64,000 bases of DNA from Aequitasia sp047973235 (GCA_047973235.1 JBKEBP010000191.1:1-64000); one strand, 5' to 3'. Counted from the first letter of the stretch, positions 34,881 through 45,224 are shown. The notes: a model not told the origin generated them from the sequence alone. Numbers and translations: made by a program.

Positions 34881-36173
34881 TTACCAATATCTTCTGACTC
34901 CAAGAACCGTCTTGTAATTTACCGGTGATGTAGTCTTCACTCCTCCTATAGGATAAGCACCCGGTTGTGATGCATGAACAATCGTATTATTGCCTATGAA
35001 TATTCCTACATGTCCCGCATAACATATGACATCTCCCGGCTGCATCTGAGCATAAGATACTCCTCTGCCTCCTGCTAAAAGTGATGCTGACTGTCTAGGG
35101 GTCGTTATGCCAAACATACGATGAATTTGATAAACAAATCCTGAACAATCAATTCCTGTTGTAAGGCTATTTCCACCATAAACATATGGTGCTCCAATGT
35201 ACTCAAGTCCCTTAGCTGCTATTGCTGCTCCTACAGATGAATCACCGCCCGGATCAACAACTTGGCTCCCTGAACCTTGGTTACTATTACCGGTTCCCGA
35301 TGCCCCTCCGGTATTTGATTCCGTTGTCGTACCTGAGCCGCTATTGGTATTATTGTTTGTATTATTATTTGTATTATTACTGCTTGTATTGTTGCTGCTT
35401 GTATTGTTACTGCTTTCTGTATTGCTGTTCGTATTGCCACTTGTATTTCCCGTACCACCTGCTGATACAGTTTGACTTGAATCACCGGTCGTATCAGTAA
35501 ACACCGGTGTACTAGCAACTTCCTGCGTTATTTCTTTAAGTCTTTGTTCTGCTTCTGCTTGTGCAACTTTAAGTTTTGAATCAAAATCGGCTATTTGACC
35601 CCTTAGTTCATTCAAAGTACTATTAAGATATGCTTGCTGTTCCTCCATTATAACGGCCATGTGCTCCATTTCCGACATACCTTCTTCATAAGCAAGTTTA
35701 GCATTTTCCAGCACTTCTTTAGCATCAATATAAGCATTTAACATATTTCTGTCATATTCCTGAACATTGTTTGCGTATTCAATTTTATTGACCATATCTG
35801 CATAGTCTTTTGCACCGGTCCAAATCTCTAAAAAGCCAATATCTCCTGACTCATAGAGATAGCGAATTCGAAGTTTCATATCTTCAAATTGTTTCTGCTC
35901 CGCTTCTTTTGCAATCTCGACTTCCTGACCTGCACTTTCTATTTTACTTTCCTGATTGACAATATCAAGCTGCAATGCCTTATACTCAACAAGAAGTGAT
36001 ACTAACTGTTCATTAACATCATTAGCCGCACTTTGTGTTGCTGACTTAGATGCTTCTAAGGTAGAAATATCACTTGATGTTTCTGTAGTATTAGGTGTTG
36101 CATTTGCAGGAAAACTAAAAAAAGCGCTCACCACAAAAGATGCGATGAGCGCATATATTACCATTTTTTTCAT
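34881..36173 (-). CDS. Secreted NlpC/P60 peptidoglycan hydrolase with coiled coil and Asn/Ser-rich linker
   Basis: 430 residues from the ATG at 36173 (signal peptide ...FFSFPANA). A coiled-coil region spans about 35-220. A low-complexity linker of Asn, Ser, Thr and Gly follows (about 235-320). The C-terminal NlpC/P60 domain has catalytic Cys in GIDCSGFVYQ and His in GHVGIFIGN, and should cleave D-gamma-glutamyl-mDAP type bonds. The layout matches CwlO/PcsB-like proteins. It is the most diverged of three tandem hydrolases; no WalR-type box lies upstream. Confidence 0.9.
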   Translation of the reverse strand: MKKMVIYALIASFVVSAFFSFPANATPNTTETSSDISTLEASKSATQSAANDVNEQLVSLLVEYKALQLDIVNQESKIESAGQEVEIAKEAEQKQFEDMKLRIRYLYESGDIGFLEIWTGAKDYADMVNKIEYANNVQEYDRNMLNAYIDAKEVLENAKLAYEEGMSEMEHMAVIMEEQQAYLNSTLNELRGQIADFDSKLKVAQAEAEQRLKEITQEVASTPVFTDTTGDSSQTVSAGGTGNTSGNTNSNTESSNNTSSNNTSSNNTNNNTNNNTNSGSGTTTESNTGGASGTGNSNQGSGSQVVDPGGDSSVGAAIAAKGLEYIGAPYVYGGNSLTTGIDCSGFVYQIHRMFGITTPRQSASLLAGGRGVSYAQMQPGDVICYAGHVGIFIGNNTIVHASQPGAYPIGGVKTTSPVNYKTVLGVRRYW

Positions 36174-36307
36174 ACTCTCACCCAACCTATTAATTATTTT
36201 ATCGAATCCCCATTCAATAATAAAATCACACACGTCTCCCCACGTGATAGAGTAAGAATACTATATTTTTCTGACAATTACAATACTTTTTATTAATTGT
36301 TCACATT

Positions 36308-37429
36308 TTACCAATAACGTACATAAGCTACTGCACGATCACCACTAACTTTCACAACATCACCCGGCTGTGGTGCTTCTATCATCTGTCCGCCGCCAAT
36401 GTATATTGCTACGTGACCCGGCATCCAACAAATATCTCCGGGTTGTGGGCTTGATACTATTTGTCCACTTGCGTATTGTTCTCCTGAAGTTCTTGGAATA
36501 CTAATACCTGCTGCTCTATGTGCATATTGTGTTAGGCCTGAGCAATCAAGTTGTGATCCTGGAGAAGTTCCTCCCCATACATAAGGAACACCAAGTTGAC
36601 TATATGCTGCTGAAACTATAGCCTGTGCTACCGATGTATTTCCTTGACCTTGATATGAAGCTGCCGGTGTTGTATATGTTCCACGATTTGTGGACGTACT
36701 TCCACCTCCAACAGTGTTTGCTTGAGATTGAGATTGAGTCTGTGCTTGCTGTCTTGCTGCCTGCGCCTGTGCGCTTTGTCTTGCCTCTTCTTGTCTGGCA
36801 GATTCTGCCTGCATTATTGCATTTTGTAACTCGGACCCTAAATTACTTGCATCCGCTTTAGCACTTTCTAATAGTGAACTTATCTGTTCCTTTTTGGATT
36901 CAAATTCTGTCTGCTGACTTTCAAGTGTAGTCATCTTATTATCTAGCTGTGATTTCAAGTCTTTAATACTATCTAATGTGGTCTCATATTCTTTTAGTTT
37001 CTTTCTATCATACTCATGAACGTTTTGTACATATTCTGCATTTGTAACAAGCTCTGAAAAGCTATCTGACTCCAGATAGTATTCCATATCAGCAGTAACA
37101 CCTCCGGATTCATACATAAACTTTATACGAAGTTTCATATCTTCGTTTTGTTTGTCAGCTTTCTTCTCAGCAGCCTCTAAATCGGTTTGGGCTTTAGTTA
37201 CTGCCTCGCCTGTTGAAATAATATCGCTCTCCAACTCATCAATCTTGCCTATAAGCTCAGTATACTGCGCCTGATATTGAGACACTTCAGCATCTTTTGC
37301 TGATTTTTGCTGTTCAAGTGTCTTTTGTTTTTGTTCCAAATCTGATGATGATGGTGCTGCAAGTGCAGGCACTACTATCATAGAACTAATTAGAATTGAT
37401 GCTAGAACTATACGTATCGTTTTCTTCAT
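36308..37429 (-). CDS. CwlO-like NlpC/P60 peptidoglycan hydrolase
   Basis: 373 residues: signal peptide (ends ALAAPSS), coiled coil (about 28-215), short Gln/Ser linker, NlpC/P60 domain with LDCSGLTQYAHR (Cys) and PGHVAIYIGG (His). It is nearly the twin of 37723-38862, including the C-terminal end (VAYVRYW against SAYVRYW), so a tandem duplication is likely. The gene has its own promoter with a WalR-type box (37500-37552). Confidence 0.92.
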   Translation of the reverse strand: MKKTIRIVLASILISSMIVVPALAAPSSSDLEQKQKTLEQQKSAKDAEVSQYQAQYTELIGKIDELESDIISTGEAVTKAQTDLEAAEKKADKQNEDMKLRIKFMYESGGVTADMEYYLESDSFSELVTNAEYVQNVHEYDRKKLKEYETTLDSIKDLKSQLDNKMTTLESQQTEFESKKEQISSLLESAKADASNLGSELQNAIMQAESARQEEARQSAQAQAARQQAQTQSQSQANTVGGGSTSTNRGTYTTPAASYQGQGNTSVAQAIVSAAYSQLGVPYVWGGTSPGSQLDCSGLTQYAHRAAGISIPRTSGEQYASGQIVSSPQPGDICWMPGHVAIYIGGGQMIEAPQPGDVVKVSGDRAVAYVRYW

Positions 37430-37499
37430 ATTTTAAACTCACCTTATAATTTATTGTATTTTTGCTACAAATTGCCTATTACTATTATACTCACAGGTG

Positions 37500-37552
37500 A
37501 TTATAACTCTCAAAAAAGATACTTTCAAGTTTTATTTAACACTTTTGTAACA
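37500..37552 (-). promoter_or_regulatory. WalR-type box and promoter of the second NlpC/P60 gene
   Basis: Reading the minus strand: TGTTACAAAAGTGTTAA (37536-37552) fits TGTWAH-N5-TGTWAH. Seven nt later comes TTGAAA (37523-37528), then 17 nt and TATAAT (37500-37505). WalR (YycF) binds this motif upstream of wall hydrolases in Bacillus. Confidence 0.8.
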
Positions 37553-37685
37553 TTTCATAAATATCTCGTTTTATGTCATTTCTATTCGTATTATTTAATA
37601 TTTTTGTAGTTGCTTTATATGTTTATTATATTTATTTTGGTAAGTATAGTTTGTTTTACTATTATCAATACTTATACGCAAAAAA

Positions 37686-37708
37686 GGAGATAGAATAATT
37701 CTATCTCC
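37686..37708 (-). terminator. Terminator of the third NlpC/P60 gene
   Basis: On the minus strand GGAGATAGAA and TTCTATCTCC form a 10-bp stem, followed by TTTTTT, 14 bp after the stop at 37723. Confidence 0.92.
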
Positions 37709-37722
37709 AAACTTCTTTACTT

Positions 37723-38862
37723 TTACCAATATCGAACGTATGCTGAAGCTCTAACTGAACTTATTTTTACAACATCTCCCGGCTGTGGTGCTTCTATCAT
37801 CTGACCACCACCAATATAAATCGCTACATGTCCTGGTGTCCAGCATATATCACCCGGTTGTGGATTCGATACTACTTGTCCTCCGGCATATTGTGAACCG
37901 GATGTTCTTGGAATACTAATACCTGCAACTCTATGAGCATACTGTGTTAGTCCTGAACAATCAAGTCCTGATCCTGCTGAAGTTCCTCCCCATACATAAG
38001 GTACACCAAGCTGGCTATATGCCGCTGCTACAATTGCCTGTGCAACTGCAGTGTTACCTTGTCCTTGATAAGACGGAGTAGATACGCTTGAACTTCCTCC
38101 ACTACTGCTACTTGTGGAACTGCCAGTACTACCGGCACTTGCTGTACTATAATTGTTTGAAGCTGCTGCCGCTGCCGCCGCCGCTGCTTGCCTTGCCGCT
38201 TCTGCTGCAATTCTAGCCTCTTCTTGTCTTGCCGCTTCTGCTGCTGCAATTGCTTCCTGTAATGCTGCTCCTAGGTTGCTTTGTTCAGACTGTGCTGTTT
38301 CAAGCAGTACGCTAACTTCGTTTTTCTTACTTTCAAACTCAGCTTGTTGAGCTTCCAACGCTGCCATCTGTGTATCAAGTTCAGCCTTTAGCTCTTTTAC
38401 TTCATTAAGAGTAGCAATATATTCTTCTAGTTTATCTCTATCATACTTATTTATATTCTGTACATATTCAGCTTGTGTAACCAATTCTGAAAAGCTATTT
38501 GATTCCATGTACATTTCCATTGCATTTGAGCTTCCACCGGACTCATACATAAACTTAATACGAAGTTTCATATCTTCATTTTGCTTTTCTGATCTTTCTT
38601 CAGCTGCTTCAAGTTCTTCTTGAGCTTGCGTTACTTTCTCCCCTGTTTCAATAATATCAGCTTCCAATTCATCAATCTTATTGATAAGAGATGTATACTG
38701 TGATTGATATTCTGCAACCTCTGCATCTTTCGCAGATTTCTGTTGTTCAATTACTTTTTGTTGTTCTTCTAGTTCAGCTGATGATGGAGTCGCGAATACA
38801 GGCGTTACCACCAAAGAGCTTATTAGCACTGATGTTAGTACTACTCGTATCGTTTTCTTCAT
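37723..38862 (-). CDS. CwlO-like NlpC/P60 peptidoglycan hydrolase
   Basis: 379 residues with the same plan as the product of 36308-37429: signal peptide (ends VFATPSS), coiled coil (about 28-200), an Ala-rich helical run (AAEAARQAAAAAAAAA), a Ser/Gly linker and an NlpC/P60 domain with LDCSGLTQYAHR and PGHVAIYIGG. The coiled coil probably keeps the hydrolase inactive until engaged by a partner such as FtsEX, known for CwlO and PcsB. Neither ftsE nor ftsX is in the window. A WalR-type box precedes its promoter. Confidence 0.92.
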   Translation of the reverse strand: MKKTIRVVLTSVLISSLVVTPVFATPSSAELEEQQKVIEQQKSAKDAEVAEYQSQYTSLINKIDELEADIIETGEKVTQAQEELEAAEERSEKQNEDMKLRIKFMYESGGSSNAMEMYMESNSFSELVTQAEYVQNINKYDRDKLEEYIATLNEVKELKAELDTQMAALEAQQAEFESKKNEVSVLLETAQSEQSNLGAALQEAIAAAEAARQEEARIAAEAARQAAAAAAAAASNNYSTASAGSTGSSTSSSSGGSSSVSTPSYQGQGNTAVAQAIVAAAYSQLGVPYVWGGTSAGSGLDCSGLTQYAHRVAGISIPRTSGSQYAGGQVVSNPQPGDICWTPGHVAIYIGGGQMIEAPQPGDVVKISSVRASAYVRYW

Positions 38863-38964
38863 ATTTTAATTCACCTTTTAATTATAATTTTCTTTCCGGA
38901 TTCCTGAGCTCCCCTTAGCCCCTAATTCCTGTCTACATGTCAAAAATGAACATGCTCAAAATCG

Positions 38965-39017
38965 ATTATAAACCATTTATTAAAACATTGCAACCTCTTT
39001 TTAACATTTCTGTAACA
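38965..39017 (-). promoter_or_regulatory. WalR-type box and promoter of the third NlpC/P60 gene
   Basis: Minus strand: TGTTACAGAAATGTTAA (39001-39017), 7 nt, TTGCAA (38988-38993), 17 nt, TATAAT (38965-38970). Motif, order and spacings are the same as at 37500-37552. Confidence 0.82.
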
Positions 39018-39025
39018 TTTAAAAG

Positions 39026-39057
39026 GGCTCTAAAATCAATTTTCTGATTTTAGAGCC
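39026..39057 (-). terminator. Terminator of gltB-gltD
   Basis: GGCTCTAAAATCA pairs perfectly with TGATTTTAGAGCC (13 bp) around a 6-nt loop. On the minus strand CTTTT follows. It lies 14 bp after the gltD stop. Confidence 0.9.
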
Positions 39058-39070
39058 ACTACTTACTTGC

Positions 39071-40567
39071 CTACTGAACTATTAAATTAGAATATCCAAC
39101 TAGTGATGCATCCACTTCCTTTGCGACTTCTTGACCTTCTCTTATAGCCCAAACTACAAGAGACTGTCCTCTTCTCATATCACCGGCAACAAATATATTG
39201 TCAATCATTGTTGCATATGAGTCCGGCTTAGTGATAACATTAGTTCTTTCATTAATTTCCACATTGAAAGCCTTCGTTACATATTCTTCACTACCTAGGA
39301 ATCCTGCTGCTATAAGCACCAAGTCTACATCTACCTTGTACTCGCTCCCCTCTACCTGTTGCATATTCATGCGACCGGTTTTCTCATCAGGAACAAACTC
39401 AAGCTCAACCAATACAGCTGCACATAATTTCCCGGATTTATCTTTTATAAATTCTTTGACTGTAGTCTGATATTTTCTTGGATCATTTCCATATACTGCT
39501 ATTGCTTCCTGCTGACCATAATCCGTCTTTAAAACCTTAGGCCATTCAGGCCAGCTATTATTTGACGCCCTTTCCTGTGGTGGCTTTGGCATCATCTCTA
39601 GCTGCAATACTGATTTAGCACCATGTCTTATTGATGTTCCTACGCAGTCATTACCCGTATCACCACCACCGATTACCATAACGTTTTTGTCTTTGGCACT
39701 TATATAGCTTTTACCCTTTGGAACTGCATCCTCTGACAAAACTTTGGTGGTAGATTTTAGGAAGTCTACTGCAAAATAAATTCCCTTTGCTTCTCTCCCG
39801 GGTGCTTCAATATCTCTTGGATTTGATGCACCACAAGTTAGTATGACCCTGTCAAATTCATTTATTAATTCTGAGCTCTTTTTATCTTTACCTATATCAC
39901 AACTAGTTATAAATGAAATACCTTCTTCTTCCATTATAGTAACTTTTCTGTCTATAACACTCTTTTCAAGCTTCATATTTGGTATGCCATAGCGAAGAAG
40001 TCCACCCACCTTATTCTCTCTTTCGAAAACTGTTACAAGATGACCTCTTCTATTTAGCATCTCGGCAGCTGCCAGACCACTTGGTCCTGAACCTATTACA
40101 GCTACCTTTTTGCCTGTTCGGACTTTGACACTTCTTGGCTTAGCGTATCCTTTATCATATGCATTTTCAATAATCGCGTATTCATTTGATTTAATCGCAA
40201 TTGCATCTTGATTCAGTGCACATGTACATGCCGCCTCGCAAGGCGCCGGACATACTCTAGCTGTAAACTCCGGAAAACAGTTTGTCTTCTTGAGACGCAT
40301 ATACGATTCTTTCCAGTTTTCATGAAATATCAAATCATTCCATTCAGGAATCAAGTTGTGAAGCGGACATCCGCTTACCATTCCCTTCATTAATTGACCT
40401 GATTGGCAGAAAGGGACTCCACATGCCATACACCTTGCGCCTTGCATTTCTTGTTCTTCTTTTGTTAGCGAAGTGTAAAACTCATGGAAGTTCTCTATAC
40501 GCTTTTCGGGCGCTTGTGCTACTTTATCTTGTCTTTCAAATTCTAAGAAACCTGTTGCTTTTCCCAT
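39071..40567 (-). CDS. gltD: Glutamate synthase small subunit
   Basis: 498 residues. N-terminal Fe-S region (CMACGVPFCQSG, then ARVCPAPCEAACTC), FAD site VAVIGSGPSGLAAA and NAD(P)H site VMVIGGGDTGNDC. It passes NAD(P)H electrons to GltB, which makes two glutamates from glutamine and 2-oxoglutarate. It lies 11 bp after gltB with a strong AGGAGG site. Confidence 0.96.
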   Translation of the reverse strand: MGKATGFLEFERQDKVAQAPEKRIENFHEFYTSLTKEEQEMQGARCMACGVPFCQSGQLMKGMVSGCPLHNLIPEWNDLIFHENWKESYMRLKKTNCFPEFTARVCPAPCEAACTCALNQDAIAIKSNEYAIIENAYDKGYAKPRSVKVRTGKKVAVIGSGPSGLAAAEMLNRRGHLVTVFERENKVGGLLRYGIPNMKLEKSVIDRKVTIMEEEGISFITSCDIGKDKKSSELINEFDRVILTCGASNPRDIEAPGREAKGIYFAVDFLKSTTKVLSEDAVPKGKSYISAKDKNVMVIGGGDTGNDCVGTSIRHGAKSVLQLEMMPKPPQERASNNSWPEWPKVLKTDYGQQEAIAVYGNDPRKYQTTVKEFIKDKSGKLCAAVLVELEFVPDEKTGRMNMQQVEGSEYKVDVDLVLIAAGFLGSEEYVTKAFNVEINERTNVITKPDSYATMIDNIFVAGDMRRGQSLVVWAIREGQEVAKEVDASLVGYSNLIVQ

Positions 40568-40578
40568 GTCTTCACCTC

Positions 40579-43500
40579 CTAATTCCCTGATTTCAATTGA
40601 TTGAATGCTTCAATATTTGCTTGTTCTTTTGGTAATCCACTTTCTTCAAGCTTCAATATTTTTGTCATCATGATATCGTAATCAACAGGGATGACCTTCT
40701 TAAACTTCGGCAAATAATCAGAGAAATTATTCAAGACCTCTTTACCAATTTCAGAATTTGTAAGCGAAACATGTTCTTCAACCATTTTCTTAATTATTTC
40801 TACGTCTTGTTTTGACGTAACTTTTACAATATTTATCATTTCTTTGTTAGCATTTAGATACAATTCATTATTAGTATCCAGTACGTAAGCAATACCACCA
40901 CTCATACCTGCGGCAAAGTTCTTTCCTGTTGCACCCAATATAACAACTGTTCCGCCTGTCATGTATTCACAGCCATGGTCACCAACACCTTCAACTACTG
41001 CACGTGCCCCGGAATTTCTAACTGCAAAACGTTCACCTGCTACACCGTTAATAAATGCCTTGCCACTTGTAGCACCGTAGAGAGCAACATTTCCTATTAT
41101 AATGTTCTTTGACGGGTCGAACTTAACACTCCTTGGAGGATATACAATCAGCTTACCTCCTGATAGTCCTTTGCCAAAGTAATCATTGCTATCACCTTGC
41201 AGTTCCAGAGTCAGTCCGCTTGGGATAAATGAACCAAATGATTGTCCCCCGGCACCGTTACATTTGATAATATAACTATCATCAGGTAGTCCTTCCGGAT
41301 GACGTTTAGTAATTTCAGATCCGAAAATCGTTCCTACAGTACGGTTCGTATTAGTTACATCTACCTCAATGCTTCTTTTTACATTCTTCTCAAGGTACGG
41401 TAATAATTTTTTGCAAAATACTTTTTCATCAATAGTATTCTCAAGCTCAAAATCATATTTCTTATCAGGAGAAAAGATTACCGGTACTTTCTCGCCCTTA
41501 CTTGCATCTGCAAGAATCATATCAAGTCTTAGCAGTTCAGCGTGAGGAGCCGTGAAGTTATCTTTTACCTTTAGTAAATCCGTTCTTCCTACTAGCTCAT
41601 CTATATTTCGCACTCCAAGTTTGGCCATTTGCTCACGCAGGTTCTCTGCCATAAATTTCATGAAATTTATTACATATTCCGGTTTGCCGTTAAATCTCTT
41701 ACGAAGTTCCGGATTCTGAGTAGCCACTCCTACCGGGCACGTATCAAGATTACAAACCCTCATCATTACACACCCTATTGATACTAGCGGTGCTGTTGCA
41801 AATCCGAATTCCTCTGCGCCGAGCATTGCTGCTATAGCAACATCTCTTCCGCTCATTAGCTTACCATCTGTTTCAACGCGAACTCGATCTCGCAGTCCGT
41901 TTTGTATCAGTGTTTGATGTGTTTCAGCAAGTCCCAGTTCCCATGGAAGTCCTGCATTGTGAATCGAACTCTTAGGTGCTGCACCTGTACCTCCTTCATA
42001 TCCGGAAATCAATATAAGTCCAGCCCCTGCTTTTGCAACTCCGGCTGCTATAGTTCCAACTCCGGCTTCAGATACGAGTTTAACTGATATTCTAGCTTTC
42101 TTATTTGCATTTTTGCAATCATATATAAGCTGCGCCAAGTCTTCTATAGAATAAATATCATGGTGCGGAGGTGGCGATATAAGGCTTACACCGGGAGTTG
42201 AATGTCTTGTTTTAGCAATCCATGGATATACCTTACCACCCGGCAAGTGCCCTCCTTCACCGGGTTTTGCACCTTGTGCCATCTTAATCTGTATTTCTTG
42301 TGCACTTACAAGGTATCTGCTTGTAACACCAAATCTTCCGGATGCAACCTGCTTTATTGCCGAACACCTGTTATCGTCTAATCTGTCAATATCTTCACCA
42401 CCCTCACCACTATTAGACTTTCCGTGAAGTTTGTTCATAGCGATTGCAAGCGTCTCATGTGCTTCTTTTGAAATGGAACCATAACTCATAGCACCTGTTT
42501 TGAACCTTTTTACTATTTCTTCTGCAGATTCTACTTCTTCTATGGGAACACCTTCATTTGGATATACAATATCTAGTTGACCTCTTAAATTTATATGTTC
42601 ACCTTCATCATTTATAAGCTCAGTATACTGCTTGAACAAACCATAATCGCCGGTTCTAGTTGCTTCCTGAAGTAAATGGATTGTACGTGGATTATATAGA
42701 TGCTTTTCTCCACCACTTTTCAATTTGTGCTGTCCGATACTATCCAATGTTAAATCAACTTCTAATCCAAGCGGATCAAAGGCTTTCTCGTGGCATCTCT
42801 TGTAATCTTCTGCTATCTCGTTAATACCGATTCCACCTACACGGCTCACTGTATCCGTAAAATACTTTTGTATAAATTCCTCATCCAATCCTATTGCCTC
42901 AAATATCTTGGCACCCTGATACGACTGAATTGTAGATATCCCCATCTTCGATGCAACTTTGACAATACCATGAAGTATTGCACTGTCGTAATCTGATTGA
43001 GCAGCATAGTAGTCTTTGTTAAGCATATTTGAATCAATAAGTTGTCGAATGCTTTCATGTGCCATATATGGATTGACAGCACAGGCCCCATATCCTAGTA
43101 GTGTAGCAAACTGATGGACATCTCTTGGCTCTCCTGTTTCAATAATAATACCTAACGCAGTTCTTTTCTTAGTACGTACCAAGTGCTGTTGGAGTCCGGA
43201 AACCGCCAGTAGCGACGGCATTGGTATATGGTACTCATCTACGCCTCTATCTGAAAGTATTATAATGTTTGCTCCAGCACGTATATGTCTGTCAACTTCA
43301 ACAAATAATGCTTCAAGTGCCTTCTCAAGGCTGGAATTCCTATAATATACAATCGGTACTTCTACGACTTTAAATCCGTCTTCTTTCATATTCTTTATTT
43401 TAAGTAAATCTGTTTCCGAAAGAATAGGATTGTTTACTTTGAGCATCTTACAATTCTCGGCGTGTTCTTTTAAAAGATTTCCGTCTTTACCGATGTAAAC

Positions 43501-45114
43501 AGTTGTTGATGTGACTATTTCTTCTCTTATACAATCTATAGGTGGATTTGTAACCTGCGCAAACAGCTGTTTAAAGTATCCTGATAAATTTTGATGGAAC
43601 TCTGATAGTACCGGCAATGGAATATCAACACCCATTGCTGTAGTTTCTTCGCTTCCACTTGATGCCATAGTAAGAATTGTTGTTTTAACATCCTCATATG
43701 AGTATCCAAATGCTTTTTGTAGTTGCACCACTTCTTTCTTTGAATATGATGGAACTTTTTGATTAGGTATTTTCAAATCTTCAAGCTCTATCATATTGGA
43801 ATCTATCCACTCACCATAAGGCTCTCTTTTTGCATACTGTTCCTTAAGCTCATCATCATCAATAATTTTCTTGTTAATAGTATCCACAAGCAACATCTTG
43901 CCCGGTTTTAATCTATCCTTTTTCACAATTCTCGAAGGCTCAATGTCAAGCACGCCTACCTCTGACGAAAGTATAAGTGTATTATCATCCGTTATATAAT
44001 ATCTTGATGGTCTAAGTCCGTTTCTATCTAGGACGGCACCCATATAATCACCATCAGTAAAAAGTATCGATGCGGGTCCATCCCATGGCTCCATCATGGT
44101 TGCATAATATTGATAGAAATCGCTCTTCTTAGCCGAAAGGTTCTTTGTATTCGCCCACGGTTCCGGTATTGATATCATGATTGCAAGAGGCAGTTCCATA
44201 CCACTCATGACCATAAATTCCAATGCATTATCAAGCATTGCCGAGTCAGATCCAGCTGTATTAATTGCCGGCAGTACCTTGTGAAGCTGTCCATGCAGAA
44301 CTTCGGATTCCATAGTTTCCTCTCTGGCATGCATCTTATCTGCGTTACCTCTTATGGTATTTATCTCGCCGTTATGGACTATAAATCTGTTAGGATGTGC
44401 TCTTTCCCAACTTGGGTTAGTGTTTGTACTAAATCTTGAGTGTACTATTGCAATTGCAGATTCATACTCTTCACTCTGTAGGTCCTCAAAAAAGGATCTA
44501 AGTTGACCAACTAGAAACATTCCTTTATAAACTATCGTTCTACTTGATAATGAAGGCACATACGTATCATCACTTGACTGTTCAAATACACGGCGAACTA
44601 TGTAAAGCTTTCTATCAAAATCCAGTCCTTTCCTGACATTAGTAGGTCTCTTTATAAATCCCTGCATGATATAAGGCATACACTCTCTTGCTCTCGATCC
44701 TAAAACCGAAGGCACAACCGGTACTTCACGCCATCCTAGAAACTCCATACCTTCCTTATTAACGATAACTTCAAATATCTTCTTGGCTTGGTTTCTCTTA
44801 AGTTCATCTTGTGGAAAGAAGAACATGCCTACTCCATAATCTCTTTCATCTTCTAATAAAAAACCGAGGGGATTAGTGACCTTCTTGAAGAACTTGTGTG
44901 AAATCTGTACCATGATTCCTACACCGTCTCCGGTCTTCCCCTCGGCGTCTTTGCCGGCTCTATGTTCTAATTTTTCTACAATAGTTAACGCATCTGCTAC
45001 CGTTTGATGAGTTTTCTTACCTTCCACATTAACTACTGCTCCTATTCCACAGTTGTCATGTTCAAACTCGCTACGGTACAGACCATTTTGATGGTTCTGT
45101 CTCGTCCTGCTCAT
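40579..45114 (-). CDS. gltB: Glutamate synthase large subunit
   Basis: 1511 residues, the full family size. The class II glutaminase nucleophile is Cys22 (HDNCGIGAVV), exposed after removal of a 21-residue propeptide. The FMN/synthase domain has VKLVSEAGVGTIAAGVAKA and the 3Fe-4S cysteines CVMMRVCNLDTCPVGVA. A GXGXG beta-helix domain is at the C-terminus. The cytoplasmic GltBD complex assimilates ammonia with glutamine synthetase. Confidence 0.97.
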   Translation of the reverse strand: MSRTRQNHQNGLYRSEFEHDNCGIGAVVNVEGKKTHQTVADALTIVEKLEHRAGKDAEGKTGDGVGIMVQISHKFFKKVTNPLGFLLEDERDYGVGMFFFPQDELKRNQAKKIFEVIVNKEGMEFLGWREVPVVPSVLGSRARECMPYIMQGFIKRPTNVRKGLDFDRKLYIVRRVFEQSSDDTYVPSLSSRTIVYKGMFLVGQLRSFFEDLQSEEYESAIAIVHSRFSTNTNPSWERAHPNRFIVHNGEINTIRGNADKMHAREETMESEVLHGQLHKVLPAINTAGSDSAMLDNALEFMVMSGMELPLAIMISIPEPWANTKNLSAKKSDFYQYYATMMEPWDGPASILFTDGDYMGAVLDRNGLRPSRYYITDDNTLILSSEVGVLDIEPSRIVKKDRLKPGKMLLVDTINKKIIDDDELKEQYAKREPYGEWIDSNMIELEDLKIPNQKVPSYSKKEVVQLQKAFGYSYEDVKTTILTMASSGSEETTAMGVDIPLPVLSEFHQNLSGYFKQLFAQVTNPPIDCIREEIVTSTTVYIGKDGNLLKEHAENCKMLKVNNPILSETDLLKIKNMKEDGFKVVEVPIVYYRNSSLEKALEALFVEVDRHIRAGANIIILSDRGVDEYHIPMPSLLAVSGLQQHLVRTKKRTALGIIIETGEPRDVHQFATLLGYGACAVNPYMAHESIRQLIDSNMLNKDYYAAQSDYDSAILHGIVKVASKMGISTIQSYQGAKIFEAIGLDEEFIQKYFTDTVSRVGGIGINEIAEDYKRCHEKAFDPLGLEVDLTLDSIGQHKLKSGGEKHLYNPRTIHLLQEATRTGDYGLFKQYTELINDEGEHINLRGQLDIVYPNEGVPIEEVESAEEIVKRFKTGAMSYGSISKEAHETLAIAMNKLHGKSNSGEGGEDIDRLDDNRCSAIKQVASGRFGVTSRYLVSAQEIQIKMAQGAKPGEGGHLPGGKVYPWIAKTRHSTPGVSLISPPPHHDIYSIEDLAQLIYDCKNANKKARISVKLVSEAGVGTIAAGVAKAGAGLILISGYEGGTGAAPKSSIHNAGLPWELGLAETHQTLIQNGLRDRVRVETDGKLMSGRDVAIAAMLGAEEFGFATAPLVSIGCVMMRVCNLDTCPVGVATQNPELRKRFNGKPEYVINFMKFMAENLREQMAKLGVRNIDELVGRTDLLKVKDNFTAPHAELLRLDMILADASKGEKVPVIFSPDKKYDFELENTIDEKVFCKKLLPYLEKNVKRSIEVDVTNTNRTVGTIFGSEITKRHPEGLPDDSYIIKCNGAGGQSFGSFIPSGLTLELQGDSNDYFGKGLSGGKLIVYPPRSVKFDPSKNIIIGNVALYGATSGKAFINGVAGERFAVRNSGARAVVEGVGDHGCEYMTGGTVVILGATGKNFAAGMSGGIAYVLDTNNELYLNANKEMINIVKVTSKQDVEIIKKMVEEHVSLTNSEIGKEVLNNFSDYLPKFKKVIPVDYDIMMTKILKLEESGLPKEQANIEAFNQLKSGN

Positions 45115-45143
45115 AACATCTTCCTTTCAAAAATATTTTTTTA

Positions 45144-45172
45144 ATAATACACCCTATTTTTGAATTTGTAAA
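45144..45172 (-). promoter_or_regulatory. Promoter of gltB-gltD
   Basis: TTTACA (45167-45172), 17 nt, TATTAT (45144-45149) on the minus strand, 30 bp before the gltB ATG. No operator palindrome stands out nearby. Confidence 0.65.
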
Positions 45173-45224
45173 GATGCTAATGAGAATTTTATTTGTATTA
45201 TTGTCTGATAATTCGAATTTTCTA

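Noticed and set aside
35197..35518. Open frames in other phases across the Asn/Ser-rich linker of the first NlpC/P60 gene
   Set aside because: Low-complexity repeats keep several frames open; the codons fit only the NlpC/P60 frame between its coiled coil and catalytic domain.
38153..38350. Ala-rich open frame on the plus strand inside the third NlpC/P60 gene
   Set aside because: It mirrors the Ala-rich run of the real gene and has no family features or ribosome site.
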